Assembly (NCBI GenBank): GCA_015066395.1
Contig: SVOL01000005.1
Location: forward strand, 1-64,000
Source of the DNA: Oscillospiraceae bacterium
GTDB lineage: Bacteria; Bacillota; Clostridia; Oscillospirales; Acutalibacteraceae
Direction of reading: 5' to 3'
Length of the DNA: 64,000 nucleotides
Made by a program: the position numbers and the translations under genes. The notes beneath the pieces were generated by a model. It had not been told where the DNA came from, did no database searches, and worked only from the letters and a program-made list of their open reading frames with translations. The first letter of the stretch is position 1. Every line of letters begins with the position of its first letter. This document shows positions 52,178 to 61,731 of the stretch, piece after piece.

Positions 52178-52879
52178 TTATTCTTCGCTGTCGACTGTTG
52201 CCGATTGCTGTTCCTGCTTTTGCTTGCGACGCTTCTGAGATTTCTTCAAAGGTATATCGGAACGGAAAAGCTCCTGTCCGTTGTAGTTGTCCATAATCTT
52301 TTCGTACTGTTCGGGCGTAAGTGATTTACTGCCGCCCTCGGAATAAGTGTTGTAAATAGCCGTAACATAATCATCGTATGCCTTATTAACACGCATTCTT
52401 TCTATAAACATCACAACGCCGATACCAATGGCCAACGCGGCAAACACTATAGACGGAATACCAAACGTTGACCAAAAAAGCACCTGACCGCCGTTTTTGA
52501 TATCGTTCTTAACGCTCGCTCCGTAGAAAACGACAAACGAAACAAGACAGTTGACAAGACCTAAAACGCTGAACGGAATGATTTTTTTGAACTTCAGCAA
52601 AACAAAGGTTGCAACCGTTGTGCCGACGGTAAATATCATTGACCAAAGCTGAACCGACGCCTCATTATAAAGTGCAACCTCGTCGACATTGGCCTTTGAG
52701 GAATACTCGTCCATTGTGAACAGACAGCCAAGTATCATGGTTGTACTTACAAGCAGACAGTATGCACCGACTACGTAAAAAAACACACGTGCAACCTTGA
52801 ACCACGTGTTCTTAGTAAGTATCTTTTTGTCAGCTAAGACCTTATGCTCAGCGTGACGCAAAATATTCTTATTTTTCAT
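52178..52879 (-). CDS. Four-helix membrane protein of unknown function
   Basis: 233 residues with four hydrophobic segments (about 26-52, 79-98, 105-123, 137-160), then a cytoplasmic tail that ends highly basic and Gln-rich (KKSQKRRKQKQEQQSA). No family recognised. ATG 52879 follows GGAGAG; an in-frame ATG 15 bp upstream lies before the site. Single gene between rpsT and trmL. Confidence 0.75.
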   Translation of the reverse strand: MKNKNILRHAEHKVLADKKILTKNTWFKVARVFFYVVGAYCLLVSTTMILGCLFTMDEYSSKANVDEVALYNEASVQLWSMIFTVGTTVATFVLLKFKKIIPFSVLGLVNCLVSFVVFYGASVKNDIKNGGQVLFWSTFGIPSIVFAALAIGIGVVMFIERMRVNKAYDDYVTAIYNTYSEGGSKSLTPEQYEKIMDNYNGQELFRSDIPLKKSQKRRKQKQEQQSATVDSEE

Positions 52880-52901
52880 AATAAAACTCTCCAAAGACTT
52901 A

Positions 52902-52929
52902 TTGATAATCTAAGAATTTATGATATAAT
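52902..52929 (+). promoter_or_regulatory. Promoter of trmL
   Basis: TTGATA (52902-52907), 16 bp, TATAAT (52924-52929). Confidence 0.65.
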
Positions 52930-52992
52930 TGATACTAATATAGTAACTTTTTGAAATGTAAAAGTCAAGATGTATTTGGAAAGAGTGTTTTT

Positions 52993-53505
52993 ATGCCTAC
53001 TTTAAACATTGTACTCGTCGAACCCGAAATTCCGCAAAATGCCGGAAATATTGCAAGAACCTGTGCCGCGACGGGCACAAGGCTTCACATCATCAAACCG
53101 ATGGGATTCGCCGTTGACGACAAAAAATTAAAGCGTGCGGGACTTGATTACTGGTATCTTTTGGACATCACCTACTATGAGAATTTAGACGATTTTTATT
53201 CCAAAAATGAAGGTGCCTGCTACTACTTCACCACCAAAGCTTTAAAGGCGCATTCCGACGTCGCCTACCCCGATAACTGCTACCTCTTTTTCGGCAAAGA
53301 GACCAAAGGATTGCCCGAAGAACTTTTACTCAAAAACCGTGATAACTGTGTACGGTTGCCGATGTTGGGACCGGCCCGAAGTCTCAATCTCTCAAACTCG
53401 GTCTGCGTAGGTGTTTATGAGGTTTTAAGACAATGGGATTACCCCGAATTACAAAACGCGGGACAGCTTCATAATTACAACTGGAGTGATGCTGAAACAG
53501 TATAA
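52993..53505 (+). CDS. trmL: tRNA (cytidine/uridine34-2'-O)-methyltransferase TrmL
   Basis: SPOUT enzyme that methylates the wobble ribose of tRNA-Leu. NIVLVEPEIPQNAGNIARTCAATG, CYLFFGKETKGLPEELL and RSLNLSNSVCVGVYEVLRQ are the three motifs. ATG 52993 with GGAAAGAG upstream. 170 residues. No clear terminator follows before pgk. Confidence 0.95.
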   Translation: MPTLNIVLVEPEIPQNAGNIARTCAATGTRLHIIKPMGFAVDDKKLKRAGLDYWYLLDITYYENLDDFYSKNEGACYYFTTKALKAHSDVAYPDNCYLFFGKETKGLPEELLLKNRDNCVRLPMLGPARSLNLSNSVCVGVYEVLRQWDYPELQNAGQLHNYNWSDAETV

Positions 53506-53581
53506 TTACACAACAAATGCCGGGATTTCAAGCCGATTTATGTTAAAGTATAAAAAAATTGGCAAAATCAGCAATATCTGC

Positions 53582-53610
53582 TTGAAAATTTAGTTAATAT
53601 AGGATACAAT
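53582..53610 (+). promoter_or_regulatory. Promoter of pgk-tpiA-gpmI
   Basis: TTGAAA (53582-53587), 17 bp, TACAAT (53605-53610), 50 bp before pgk. Confidence 0.68.
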
Positions 53611-53659
53611 AAGTTTGTTCAAAATTTGACAATAATTAATTCTGAAAGGATGTTATCTT

Positions 53660-54871
53660 ATGTCAGTATTAAACAAGAAGACTGTCGATGATATCAACGT
53701 CAAGGGCAAGCGTGTTCTCGTTCGTTGCGACTTCAACGTTCCTTTGAAAAACGGCGTTATCACCGACGAAAACAGAATCGTTGCAGCTCTCCCTACCGTT
53801 AAAAAGCTCATCGCAGACGGCGGTAAGGTAATCCTCTGCTCTCACCTCGGCAAACCGAAGGGTGAGCCCAAGCCCGAGCTTTCTTTGGCTCCCGTTGCAA
53901 AGCGTCTTTCCGAGCATTTGGGTAAAGATGTTGTTTTTGCCGCTGATGACTGTGTGGTAGGCGAAAACGCAAAGGCCGCTGTTGCCGCTATGAAGGACGG
54001 CGACGTTGTTCTTCTCCAGAACACCCGTTACCGTGCAGAAGAGACTAAAAACGGCGAAGCTCTTTCTAAGGAACTCGCGTCTCTTTGCGAGATCTATGTA
54101 AACGACGCTTTCGGTGCTGCTCACAGAGCTCACTGCTCTACCGTTGGTGTTACCGAGTATGTTGAAGAAGCCGCTGTCGGCTATCTGATGCAGAAGGAAC
54201 TCAAGTTCCTCGGCGGTGCTGTTGAAAATCCTGTTCGTCCTTTCGTTACCATTTTGGGCGGTGCTAAGATTGCTGACAAGCTCCCCGTTATTGAAAATCT
54301 CCTTACTAAAGCTGACACCGTTATCGTCGGCGGCGGTATGGCATATACCTTCCTCGCCGCTAAGGGTTACGGCGTAGGTACCTCGCTTCTCGACGAGTCT
54401 AAGATCGAGTACTGCAAGGAAATGATGCAGAAGGCTGAAGCCAACGGCGTTAAGCTCCTTCTCCCTGTTGACTGTACTGTCGGCAAGGAATTCCCCAATC
54501 CCATCGATGCTCCGGTTGAAGTAACCGTTGTTGATGCTGACAAGATCCCTGCTGACTATCAGGGTCTTGACATCGGTCCTAAGACTGCCGCTTTGTATGC
54601 TGAGGCTGTCAAGTGTGCTAAGACCGTTGTTTGGAACGGACCTATGGGCGTTTTCGAGAACCCCACTTTGGCTAAGGGTACTATCGCTGTAGCAGAAAGC
54701 TTGGCCGAGACTGACGCTACCACCATTATCGGCGGCGGCGACTCGGCAGCTGCTGTAAACACCTTGGGCTTCGGTCCTAAGATGAGCCACATCTCGACCG
54801 GTGGCGGCGCTTCTCTCGAGTTCCTTGAGGGTAAAGAACTTCCCGGTATCGCAGCTGTTAACAATAAGTAA
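53660..54871 (+). CDS. pgk: Phosphoglycerate kinase
   Basis: Glycolytic ATP-forming step, 1,3-bisphosphoglycerate to 3-phosphoglycerate. [37 protein letters not shown] and [15 protein letters not shown] are signatures. 403 residues. First gene of the lower-glycolysis operon. It uses strongly optimised codons compared with neighbours, consistent with high expression. Confidence 0.98.
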   Translation: MSVLNKKTVDDINVKGKRVLVRCDFNVPLKNGVITDENRIVAALPTVKKLIADGGKVILCSHLGKPKGEPKPELSLAPVAKRLSEHLGKDVVFAADDCVVGENAKAAVAAMKDGDVVLLQNTRYRAEETKNGEALSKELASLCEIYVNDAFGAAHRAHCSTVGVTEYVEEAAVGYLMQKELKFLGGAVENPVRPFVTILGGAKIADKLPVIENLLTKADTVIVGGGMAYTFLAAKGYGVGTSLLDESKIEYCKEMMQKAEANGVKLLLPVDCTVGKEFPNPIDAPVEVTVVDADKIPADYQGLDIGPKTAALYAEAVKCAKTVVWNGPMGVFENPTLAKGTIAVAESLAETDATTIIGGGDSAAAVNTLGFGPKMSHISTGGGASLEFLEGKELPGIAAVNNK

Positions 54872-54939
54872 TTAAATATGACCGCGGCACAGATCTTACC
54901 GTTTGTGCCGCAGTTTCTATGTTTATTGGAGGTATAATT

Positions 54940-55707
54940 ATGAACAAGACTCTTAGAAACGCAGTTATCGCAGGTAACTGGAAAATGAACAAGACCCCTG
55001 CTGAGACCACCGCTCTCATCAACGAGATGAAACCTTTGGTTGCAGGTGCTGATTGCAAGGTTGTACTTTGCGTTCCCTTTATTGACATTCCCGCCGCTAT
55101 TGCCGCTGCAGAAGGCTCCAACATCGAGATCGGTGCTGAGAATGTTCACTTCAAGGCCAGCGGTGCTTACACCGGTGAGATCTCTGCTCAGATGCTCGTA
55201 GAAAGCGGTGTTAAGTACGTTGTTATCGGTCACAGCGAGCGCAGACAGTACTTCGGCGAGACCGACCAGACTGTAAACCTTCGCACTCTTGCCGCTTTGG
55301 AAGCAGGTCTTACCGCTATTGTTTGCGTTGGTGAGACTTTGGAGCAGAGAGAACTCGGCTACACCGAAACTCTTTTGAAGTTCCAGACCAAGATGGCCCT
55401 TACCAACGTTAAGTCTGAACAGCTTAAGAACGTTATCATCGCTTATGAGCCCGTTTGGGCAATCGGTACCGGCGTTACCGCTACTGCCGACCAGGCCGAC
55501 GAGGGCAACGGTTATGTCCGCGAGGCTATCGCTGAGGTTTACGGCAAAGATGTTGCTGAGACTGTTACCATTCAGTACGGCGGTTCTATGAACGCAGGCA
55601 ACGCTGACGAGCTCGTAGCTAAAGTCAACGTTGACGGCGGTCTTATCGGCGGCGCATCATTGAAAGCCGCTGACTTTGCAACCATCGTTAAAGCCGCAAG
55701 CAAATAA
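54940..55707 (+). CDS. tpiA: Triosephosphate isomerase
   Basis: Interconverts glyceraldehyde 3-phosphate and dihydroxyacetone phosphate. AGNWKMNKT (Lys), VIGHSERRQYFGE (electrophilic His) and AYEPVWAIGTG (catalytic Glu) are present. 255 residues. ATG 54940 lies after GGAGG. 68 bp after pgk; gpmI follows after 18 bp. Confidence 0.98.
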   Translation: MNKTLRNAVIAGNWKMNKTPAETTALINEMKPLVAGADCKVVLCVPFIDIPAAIAAAEGSNIEIGAENVHFKASGAYTGEISAQMLVESGVKYVVIGHSERRQYFGETDQTVNLRTLAALEAGLTAIVCVGETLEQRELGYTETLLKFQTKMALTNVKSEQLKNVIIAYEPVWAIGTGVTATADQADEGNGYVREAIAEVYGKDVAETVTIQYGGSMNAGNADELVAKVNVDGGLIGGASLKAADFATIVKAASK

Positions 55708-55725
55708 TTCAAAGGATCATTATTT

Positions 55726-57243
55726 ATGAAAAAACCTGTAGTTTTATGTATTATGGACGGATTTGGAATCCGTGAGTGCAACGAAGGCAACGCCATCTAC
55801 TCCGCTAACACTCCCAATCTTTCCAAATTCTTCTCAGAGAATCCTTTTACCACCATCGGTGCTTCAGGTCTCGACGTTGGTCTGCCCGACGGACAGATGG
55901 GCAACTCCGAAGTCGGTCACACCAACATCGGTGCAGGCCGTGTTGTTTACCAGATGCTGGTTAAGATCTCAAAGTCTATCAAAGACGGCGATTTCTTCGA
56001 CATCAAGCCGCTCATCGGTGCTATGGAAAACTGCAAGAAGAACGATTCTGCTTTGCATCTTATCGGTCTTTTGTCCGATGGCGGTGTTCACAGTCATATT
56101 GAGCATCTTTACGGCATTCTTGAAATGGCCAAGCGTTACGGACTTTGCAAGGTTTACGTTCACTGCCTTATGGACGGACGTGACGTTTCGACCACTTCGG
56201 GTGTAGGTTTTATCAAAGACCTTCAAGCTAAGATGGCTGAGCTCCAGGTCGGCAAGATCGCTTCGGTTATGGGTCGTTACTATGCTATGGACCGCGACTT
56301 TGCCTGGGACAGAGTTGAAAAGGCTTATGCGGCAATGGTTTACGGCGAGGGTATTAAGACTTTTGACCCTGTAAAGGCTATGGAAGAATCCTACGCAAAT
56401 GACGTTACCGACGAGTTTATTCTCCCCACAGTTGTTGAGGGTGGTGCAACTATCGGTGCAAACGACAGCGTTGTTTCCTTCAACTTCCGTCCCGACCGTG
56501 CAAGACAGTACACCCGTACTTTTGTAGATCCCGACTTCGACGGATTTGAGCGTAAAAAGGGCTTCTTCCCTCTTAATTACGTTTGTATGACACAGTATGA
56601 CGAGACAATGCCTAACGTCACCGTTGCCTTCCCGCCCGAAGAGCTTCGAATGACCTTCGGCGAGTATCTCGCTTCCAAGAATATGACCCAGTTGCGTATT
56701 GCTGAGACCCAGAAGTACGCTCACGTCACCTTCTTCTTTAACGGCGGTGAGGAAAAGACCTTCGAGGGCGAGGATAGGATCCTCATTCAGTCCCCCGATG
56801 TTCCGACCTTTGATCTTCAGCCCGAAATGAGTGCTTATCCTGTTTGCGACGCGGTTTGCGAGCAGATACTCTCGGGCAAGTACGATGCCGTTATCCTTAA
56901 CTTTGCCAACTGCGATATGGTCGGTCACACCGGTGTTTTTGACGCCGCTGTAAAGGCTGTTGAGGCTGTCGACGAGTGTGTCGGTCGCGTTGTTGATGCT
57001 ACACTTAAAATGGACGGCACGGTATTCATTACCGCCGACCACGGCAATGCCGACTGTATGATCGGTGAGGACGGCAATCCGTTCACTCCGCATACCACCA
57101 ATCCCGTTCCCTTCTGCGTTGTGGGCTACCCCTGCAAGCTTCGTGAAGGCGGCAGATTGGCTGACATCGTTCCCTCGATGTTGACTGTTTTAGGTCTTGA
57201 GCAGCCGAAAGAAATGGACGGCAAAAGCCTTATTGTTAAATAG
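55726..57243 (+). CDS. gpmI: 2,3-bisphosphoglycerate-independent phosphoglycerate mutase
   Basis: Mn-dependent mutase, 3- to 2-phosphoglycerate. MDGFGIRE, the active serine in MGNSEVGHTNIGAGR, HSHIEHLYGIL, MGRYYAMDRDFAWDR and FITADHGNADCM are the conserved blocks. 505 residues. Ends the pgk-tpiA-gpmI operon; gap and eno are not in the window. Confidence 0.98.
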   Translation: MKKPVVLCIMDGFGIRECNEGNAIYSANTPNLSKFFSENPFTTIGASGLDVGLPDGQMGNSEVGHTNIGAGRVVYQMLVKISKSIKDGDFFDIKPLIGAMENCKKNDSALHLIGLLSDGGVHSHIEHLYGILEMAKRYGLCKVYVHCLMDGRDVSTTSGVGFIKDLQAKMAELQVGKIASVMGRYYAMDRDFAWDRVEKAYAAMVYGEGIKTFDPVKAMEESYANDVTDEFILPTVVEGGATIGANDSVVSFNFRPDRARQYTRTFVDPDFDGFERKKGFFPLNYVCMTQYDETMPNVTVAFPPEELRMTFGEYLASKNMTQLRIAETQKYAHVTFFFNGGEEKTFEGEDRILIQSPDVPTFDLQPEMSAYPVCDAVCEQILSGKYDAVILNFANCDMVGHTGVFDAAVKAVEAVDECVGRVVDATLKMDGTVFITADHGNADCMIGEDGNPFTPHTTNPVPFCVVGYPCKLREGGRLADIVPSMLTVLGLEQPKEMDGKSLIVK

Positions 57244-57264
57244 TTAAACGAAGAAGCCGTAGGC

Positions 57265-57475
57265 TGTGCGGTGTATCCTCACGGATACACAATAGCGATA
57301 TAAATCCCTTGCGGGATTTGCGATATACCTGACTGAGCGATATAAGGCTTCACCTTGAGATATGTTCTTCGGACGACAAAAGGGATTTGTATCATATCGC
57401 AAACGAGCTTCGCTTGTTTATATCGAATTTACCGAAAGGTAAATATATCGCATTGCGAAGCAATATATCGCAAAA
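57265..57475. repeat. Array of small hairpins with TATATCG/GCGATATA spacers, copy 2
   Basis: In the 290-bp gap between convergent gpmI and plsC-like genes lie five perfect or near-perfect mini-stems: GTGTATCC/GGATACAC (57271-57290), AAATCCC/GGGATTT (57302-57319), AAACGAGC/GCTTGTTT (57401-57419), ATTTACC/GGTAAAT (57427-57444) and ATTGC/GCAAT (57452-57464). Copies of GCGATAT or its complement lie between them. No coding frame. Style matches 7405-7605. Confidence 0.65.
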
Positions 57476-57498
57476 ACCCTTCACTTATCAGTGTATAG

Positions 57499-57538
57499 TA
57501 AAAAGCTGTGTAGAAAATTTCTACACAGCTTTTTTATT
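57499..57538. terminator. Bidirectional terminator between gpmI and the acyltransferase gene
   Basis: A 16-bp palindrome (AAAAGCTGTGTAGAAA and complement, 57501-57533) is followed by a T run. Confidence 0.92.
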
Positions 57539-58331
57539 TCTTTAACATTATATCCCTTACCTCATCGGACAAGGTGTGGGTATTCTTTTCCTTAAACGTA
57601 TCGGGTTCAATCACAGCCTTGTAATCCAAGAAAACCCTCTTGCCCCAAAGTTTGCGTTTCTCGTATCGAACGGTCATCACAACAACGGGACAATCGGCTT
57701 TTTTGGCAACGTAAAAAACACCGTCCTTAAACTCTTGCAGTTCACCCGTTTCACTTCTGTGTCCCTCGGGATAAATACACACCGATGCAATATCGTTCTT
57801 CACAATATCAACACACTTGTGCAGTGTTCTCATCGAGTTTCTGGGACTATTACGGTCGATCGACAGAAATCCGCATTGATGCATAAAACCGCCTGCGGCA
57901 GGAATTTTGAAGTTCTCGGGCTTTGAAACGAAAACAACACCAAAATCAGCAACACTTAGTATGGTGGAGATCGGGTCGAACGCCGACAGATGGTTTGAAA
58001 CAAGCAGGAATCTGCGCTTGGCAGGTATTATATCCTTGCCGGTTTCAAATATCTTGTACCCAAGGATAAGCAATACTACTTCAACCGTGTTATCTAATAC
58101 AAATCTTAAGAATTTGCTTGGCCTCGACACTTCTTTTTTCTTGCTGACAAACAGCGAGATAACGTAGCATACCAGTATATGACATGCAAACAACAACAGA
58201 AAAGTCACCGGTAAAAGCACGATCGGCACGAGAATAAGCCACGGTTTATTTATCAAATCCAAGCGATAACAAAGCAAAATATCGATCAGAACCGCCAGTG
58301 CACCGTAAATCTTAACAAACAACAGCTTCAC
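57534..58331 (-). CDS. plsC: 1-acyl-sn-glycerol-3-phosphate acyltransferase family protein
   Basis: Adds an acyl chain to lysophosphatidate in phospholipid synthesis. VSNHLSAFDP is the HX4D catalytic motif, and CIYPEGHRSETGEL the phosphate-binding EGxRS-type motif. Membrane helices occupy the first 70 residues. 265 residues. It overlaps the preceding lipid kinase gene by 20 bp, so the two are coupled. Exact acceptor unproven. Confidence 0.9.
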   Translation of the reverse strand: MKLLFVKIYGALAVLIDILLCYRLDLINKPWLILVPIVLLPVTFLLLFACHILVCYVISLFVSKKKEVSRPSKFLRFVLDNTVEVVLLILGYKIFETGKDIIPAKRRFLLVSNHLSAFDPISTILSVADFGVVFVSKPENFKIPAAGGFMHQCGFLSIDRNSPRNSMRTLHKCVDIVKNDIASVCIYPEGHRSETGELQEFKDGVFYVAKKADCPVVVMTVRYEKRKLWGKRVFLDYKAVIEPDTFKEKNTHTLSDEVRDIMLKK

Positions 58332-59259
58332 TTTCCTTAATTCCTAATTTTTCGGCTATCTTCTTGGGGACGGCAAAATTTATAGCCCTTTTCAGCACTT
58401 CGACCTTAAAGTTTTTGGACACGTGAAGTTCGCCATCAACGCAGTAACAAAGATCTTCATCACCGATGATCTCAACCACTTTGCCTTGTGCGTAGTTGAT
58501 AATCCCTTTAGCTTTAGGTGAATCGAGATGAGTGCCGTTTTTATACAAACCGATAAGATTAATAAATTTCAATCGGGAGATCTTGTTCACAATACAGACC
58601 TCCATCAGACCGTCGTCATCCAGCGATCTTGGAGCACATTTGAACGAACCACCGACATAACGACCGTTGGCGATAGAGCCGAGCAAAAGGCAATCTTTAC
58701 CTAATTTAACGCCGTCAACCAAGACCTTGGCTTTGGTTTTCATTGCATTTATAAGAGCGGTAAAAATACCGACAAAATAAGCCTTTTTGCCGGTCATAAA
58801 CTTAATTCTCTTGACCTTTTCCATAGTTTTGACAACGGCAGGCTCAAATCCAAAATTTACGACATTAACAGAATATTTACCCTCAACCTTCATAACGTCT
58901 ATATTATGCTCAACACCGTTGATCAATGACTCAAGATCATTAAAATCATCAGCCGTGCCGTAATACTTGATAAAATCGTTACCGCTTCCGCACGGAAGAA
59001 CGCTGATGCTCGCGTTACCGTGACCGACAGCACCGCAGACGACCTCATTCAAAGTGCCGTCACCGCCGCAGGCATAAAAGCGGCAGTTTTCTTCGGTCTC
59101 GCGGCAAACGCGATCGACATACTCGGTCGCATCTCTGCGACCTTTGGTGCAGTATATCTCATATTCAATTTTACCGTCAAAACTCGCAAGACGCGATCTT
59201 ACCTCATCAGTGCAATCGTGCGAACCGGCAGCCGGATTGACAATAAAAATGTGTTTCAT
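58312..59259 (-). CDS. Diacylglycerol/lipid kinase family protein
   Basis: DagK/YegS-type kinase: FIVNPAAG at the N terminus, YACGGDGTLNEVV (GGDGT nucleotide motif) and LPCGSGNDFIKYYG follow. A C-terminal beta domain completes 315 residues. Such enzymes recycle diacylglycerol, for instance from lipoteichoic acid synthesis, to phosphatidate; the LTA-synthase-like gene at 7619 would produce it (inference). First gene of the pair with the acyltransferase. Confidence 0.92.
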   Translation of the reverse strand: MKHIFIVNPAAGSHDCTDEVRSRLASFDGKIEYEIYCTKGRRDATEYVDRVCRETEENCRFYACGGDGTLNEVVCGAVGHGNASISVLPCGSGNDFIKYYGTADDFNDLESLINGVEHNIDVMKVEGKYSVNVVNFGFEPAVVKTMEKVKRIKFMTGKKAYFVGIFTALINAMKTKAKVLVDGVKLGKDCLLLGSIANGRYVGGSFKCAPRSLDDDGLMEVCIVNKISRLKFINLIGLYKNGTHLDSPKAKGIINYAQGKVVEIIGDEDLCYCVDGELHVSKNFKVEVLKRAINFAVPKKIAEKLGIKESEAVVC

Positions 59260-59284
59260 TCAATCACACCCCTATACATGGAAT

Positions 59285-59313
59285 ATTTTATTGCAAATAA
59301 AGGCTCTTGTCAA
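59285..59313 (-). promoter_or_regulatory. Promoter of the lipid kinase-acyltransferase pair
   Basis: TTGACA (59313-59308), 17 bp, TAAAAT (59290-59285). Confidence 0.75.
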
Positions 59314-59323
59314 CCAAAACTTA

Positions 59324-59352
59324 TTGACCAAATTGTTAATAAATACTATAAT
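59324..59352 (+). promoter_or_regulatory. Promoter of the YhcC-like gene
   Basis: TTGACC (59324-59329), 17 bp, TATAAT (59347-59352). The predicted leader is only about 12 nt. Confidence 0.75.
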
Positions 59353-59370
59353 ACTTGTTGTGGTGAGATT

Positions 59371-60279
59371 ATGTACTATTATACCTTAAACGAATATCTG
59401 AAAAATCAATTCGGTCAAAAGGTCTACAAATTGGCACTTCACTCGGGTGCCACCTGCCCTAACCGTGACGGCACGGTAGGTTACGGCGGCTGTATTTTTT
59501 GTTCGATGGACGGCTCGGGAGATTTTGCAGAAAAATGCAGAACTTCTGTAACCGAACAGATCGAAAACGCTAAATTAAGGGTAGCAAAAAAAGTATCACA
59601 AGGCAAATATATCGCATATTTTCAGAGCTTTACCGCCACCTATGCACCGATAGAACAGCAAAAACGGCAGTTTACAGAAGCAATAGAGCATCCAGATGTA
59701 GTTGCTCTATCAATAGCAACCAGACCCGATTGCCTGCCGGCCGAAGTGTTGGAACTGCTGGCCGAACTCAATAAAATCAAACCCGTTTGGGTCGAGTTGG
59801 GACTGCAATCGATACACAAAGATACCGCCAACTATATCCGCAGAGGGTATGAATTAGAGGTTTTCGACCAAGCAGTAGAACAATTAAAAGCACTTGATTT
59901 GAAGGTAATAGTGCATCTCATTATCGGTCTGCCGAACGAAACAAGGGAAATGATGTTTGAATCGGCGCGGTATGTAGGAAGCAAAGGCGTTGACGGCGTT
60001 AAATTTCAGCTGCTGCATATTTTGGAAAACACAGATATTGCCAACGATTACAGAAAAGGACTGTTCTCTCTTCCCTCGTTGGAGGATTATGCTGAAATAG
60101 TGGCTGAGTGTATAAGGCTGACGCCCAAAAACACGGTCATCCACCGCATCACGGGTGACGGAAACAAAAAGACACTCATCGCGCCTATTTGGAGTGCCGA
60201 CAAAAAATATGTTTATCAATTTATGATAGACCACTTTAATAAAATTGATTTAAAACAAGGCGAAAAAACAGAACCCTGA
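59371..60279 (+). CDS. Radical SAM protein, YhcC/TIGR01212 family
   Basis: A 302-residue radical SAM protein. The cluster motif is the family-specific CPNRDGTVGYGGCIFCS, followed by YFQSFTATYAP, DVVALSIATRPDCLP and VWVELGLQSIHKDTANYIRRG. Function is unknown in the family. ATG 59371 lies just after the predicted transcription start; upstream in-frame codons would fall before the promoter. The ribosome site is weak (GGTGAG). Confidence 0.93.
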   Translation: MYYYTLNEYLKNQFGQKVYKLALHSGATCPNRDGTVGYGGCIFCSMDGSGDFAEKCRTSVTEQIENAKLRVAKKVSQGKYIAYFQSFTATYAPIEQQKRQFTEAIEHPDVVALSIATRPDCLPAEVLELLAELNKIKPVWVELGLQSIHKDTANYIRRGYELEVFDQAVEQLKALDLKVIVHLIIGLPNETREMMFESARYVGSKGVDGVKFQLLHILENTDIANDYRKGLFSLPSLEDYAEIVAECIRLTPKNTVIHRITGDGNKKTLIAPIWSADKKYVYQFMIDHFNKIDLKQGEKTEP

Positions 60280-60300
60280 TGTTTAATCAGGGTTCTTCAT
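60271..60300. terminator. Bidirectional terminator between the YhcC-like gene and rsmF-like gene
   Basis: GAACCCTGAT (60271-60280) pairs with ATCAGGGTTC (60286-60295). It overlaps the end of the radical SAM gene. Confidence 0.8.
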
Positions 60301-61662
60301 TTATAATGTTCTGAGACCTTTTGGATAATGATTTTTCAAAGTGCCGTTTGAAGCCTTGCCGTATCCTAACGGCACACCGTCACACAAAACCTGAACATAG
60401 CCTTTCAATGTGCTGTCGCAGTCAATTTCCTCGCCGTGCAGGAATTTTTGCACCTTTTCACCGTCTGACATCAATCGAAGCACACTTTTAGGCTTATATT
60501 TCATATTGTTAAACATTGAATGCTCGGGCGCAAATCGGTTACCCTTAACAACACCGGCCAAAATTCCACAGGATACAGGTTTTAAACCCAGTTTTGAAAT
60601 ATCTGCAGGGATTATGTAAACAAATCCGTTGTGAGAAATAGCATTTCTCGGCACGTCGCCGTAGAAATTTTCTTTAAAAAATTCCGCGAAAATTTTAAGG
60701 TCATTCGATTTGTTATCATAAACGTCCGGCTCAAGTGTCAAAATAACACTGTCATCATCGCCGTCGCGCTGCATGACCGCTACAAAATGACCTTCACCAC
60801 CGTTGAAATTAAAGATCCTGCGGGCAAATTCAATGTTTTCGACACTTGGAGCGAATTTGCCGAATGCAGGCTCACCGAAGTCCTTTAAAGGCTTGACTAA
60901 ATGAAAATCGTTGTGTGATCTCAAAAACTTTTCTATAACACCCTCATTTTCTTCTGCCGAATAGGTGCAGGTGCTGTAGACCATTTTGCCGCCTTTTTTG
61001 AGCATCTTTGCTGCACTTTCAAGAATTTTCAGCTGTCGGTCGGCACACGCTTTTACGTTTTCAACACTCCAATTTTCAATCGCCGCTGATTCTTTGCGGA
61101 ACATTCCCTCACCCGAGCACGGTGCATCAACAATGATCTTGTCGAACGTCTCAGGGCATTTTTCGGCGATAATGTCCGGTCTCAGCGACAGCACAACGGC
61201 GTTCACAATACCCATTCGCTCAATATTGGACAGCAACGGCTTGACCCGTGACGACACAAACTCGTTTGAAACAAGCAGACCTGCGCCGTTAAGTTTTGAT
61301 GCGGCCTGCGTCGATTTACCGCCGGGTGCGGCACAAAGATCAAGAACGATATCGCCCTCATCAACACCTAACGCTTCAACAACTGCTGTGGCCGACGGCT
61401 CCTGCATATAAAAGGCTCCCGCATGGTGAAGCGGATGATTGCCCACGCCTTTTTCATCGCAGGGTATATAAAACGCATCGTCGCAGAATGCGGTTTTTTC
61501 GCCTAAAAATGTTAATTTTTTAAGACTTAGCACACTTTCGGTCTTGATAAGATTTCGGCGAAGTGCGCGGTAATTAGGACCGCTCAAAGCGTCTTTAAAA
61601 CGCTCAAAATCTTCGCCCAGCATCGACCTCATTCTCGCTAAAAACTCTTCGGGTAACGCCAT
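60301..61662 (-). CDS. rsmF: 16S rRNA m5C methyltransferase, RsmF/NSUN family
   Basis: AdoMet-dependent cytosine-C5 RNA methyltransferase. LDLCAAPGGKSTQ binds AdoMet. The two catalytic cysteines are in IVDAPCSGEGMFRK and MVYSTCTYSAEENEGV. The C-terminal RNA-binding tail (about 300-453) resembles the RsmF group. ATG 61662 follows AAGGAGG; the frame is open upstream but without a ribosome site. 453 residues. Confidence 0.93.
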   Translation of the reverse strand: MALPEEFLARMRSMLGEDFERFKDALSGPNYRALRRNLIKTESVLSLKKLTFLGEKTAFCDDAFYIPCDEKGVGNHPLHHAGAFYMQEPSATAVVEALGVDEGDIVLDLCAAPGGKSTQAASKLNGAGLLVSNEFVSSRVKPLLSNIERMGIVNAVVLSLRPDIIAEKCPETFDKIIVDAPCSGEGMFRKESAAIENWSVENVKACADRQLKILESAAKMLKKGGKMVYSTCTYSAEENEGVIEKFLRSHNDFHLVKPLKDFGEPAFGKFAPSVENIEFARRIFNFNGGEGHFVAVMQRDGDDDSVILTLEPDVYDNKSNDLKIFAEFFKENFYGDVPRNAISHNGFVYIIPADISKLGLKPVSCGILAGVVKGNRFAPEHSMFNNMKYKPKSVLRLMSDGEKVQKFLHGEEIDCDSTLKGYVQVLCDGVPLGYGKASNGTLKNHYPKGLRTL

Positions 61663-61731
61663 TTCGTCCTCCTTAAAAGAATAAAACAACTCTTTCGTGC
61701 AATAATATTTTCGAAAGCGGGGTGATTCCAA

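Noticed and set aside
53506..53581. Missing terminator between trmL and pgk
   Set aside because: I see no strong hairpin, but the pgk promoter at 53582-53610 explains separate transcription, so read-through is not claimed.
53669..54790. Long open frame antisense to pgk
   Set aside because: Mirror of a highly biased codon pattern in pgk; no ribosome site and no recognisable protein.
55969..57093. Long open frame antisense to gpmI
   Set aside because: Same codon-bias artefact; gpmI on the other strand is unambiguous.
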